Part shown: positions 29,895-29,931 of the stretch, in pieces
Layout: the number at the start of each line of letters is the position of its first letter
How positions within the stretch are numbered: position 1 is the stretch's first letter
Assembly (NCBI GenBank): GCA_002245135.1
Contig: NGBS01000664.1
Span: forward strand, 1-29,931
Source of the DNA: Proteromonas lacertae
Lineage: Eukaryota; Sar; Bigyra; Opalinata; Proteromonadidae
Length of the DNA: 29,931 nt
Reading direction: 5' to 3'
Translations under genes and position numbers: made by a program
The notes under the pieces: generated by a model
What the model saw: the letters and a program-made list of their open reading frames with translations, nothing else
Told to the model about the DNA's origin: nothing
The model's database searches: none

Positions 29895-29931
29895 TAGTAA
29901 CTTGTAGAAGCTCAATGAAGCATACAATTTA

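Larger units (their letters stand above)
22317..29931. mobile_element. Polinton/Maverick, right copy (decayed, partial)
   Basis: Fossil-type entry. It holds a protein-primed DNA polymerase B, a second retroviral-type integrase, a small membrane-protein ORF and several unknown small ORFs on both strands with compact spacing. The element leaves the window at the right edge. Its left end lies somewhere between the palindrome at 22.1 kb and 22.3 kb, but no terminal repeat was identified. Roughly eight to ten breaks are spread over polymerase, integrase and one small gene, so it is dead and older than the left copy. Its integrase is only distantly similar to the one at 1306, so this is a different Polinton family, not the other half of the first element. 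Confidence 0.85.

Noticed and set aside
1-29931. One Polinton split by the central transposon nest
   Set aside because: Each side has its own integrase, and the two are strongly diverged, so these are separate elements.

Overview
The window is about 75% A+T eukaryotic DNA built almost entirely of transposable elements. No intact host gene, rRNA, tRNA or CRISPR array was recognised. The host is inferred to be a ciliated or flagellated eukaryote, because the centre (about 13.3-18.2 kb) holds a decayed fragment of HYDIN, the giant ASH-domain protein of the axonemal central pair. Three well-supported candidate introns of 28-33 nt (GTA...TAG) in transposon genes suggest a lineage with very short introns. 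The lineage itself cannot be named from the sequence.

Layout. 1-~5.6 kb: part of a Polinton/Maverick running off the left edge, with a whole-looking retroviral-type integrase, a zinc-ribbon protein, a single-pass membrane protein, a coiled-coil protein and small unknowns. 5.6-6.06 kb: non-coding, with a structured G+C-richer patch. 6.07-8.8 kb: a decayed Ginger-like DNA transposon on the minus strand (zinc-binding N-terminus, DDE integrase, two Ulp1/C48 peptidase-like domains). 8.8-10.0 kb: A+T-rich non-coding DNA. 10.0-12.74 kb: two related, decayed hAT transposons on the minus strand. The second is cut at 12740 by the end of another element.

12.74-19.14 kb: a 6.4-kb unit bounded by ~130-bp terminal inverted repeats, with the HYDIN fragment inside. 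This looks like host-gene capture by a DNA transposon. 19.1-22.3 kb: two weak minus-strand ORFs, a 0.6-kb foldback element of the same repeat family, short tandem repeats and a 128-bp palindrome. 22.3-29.9 kb: a second, more decayed Polinton with protein-primed DNA polymerase B, a diverged broken integrase and small ORFs, running off the right edge.

The two Polintons carry clearly different integrases, so they are separate insertions of different families. Within each, genes are compact, often divergent, and preceded by a TATATA-like box close to the ATG. The best candidates for something undescribed are the HYDIN-carrying inverted-repeat unit with its related foldback, the ultra-short introns, the twin palindromes in the polB divergent promoter, and the tandem Ulp1-like domains of the Ginger-like element.
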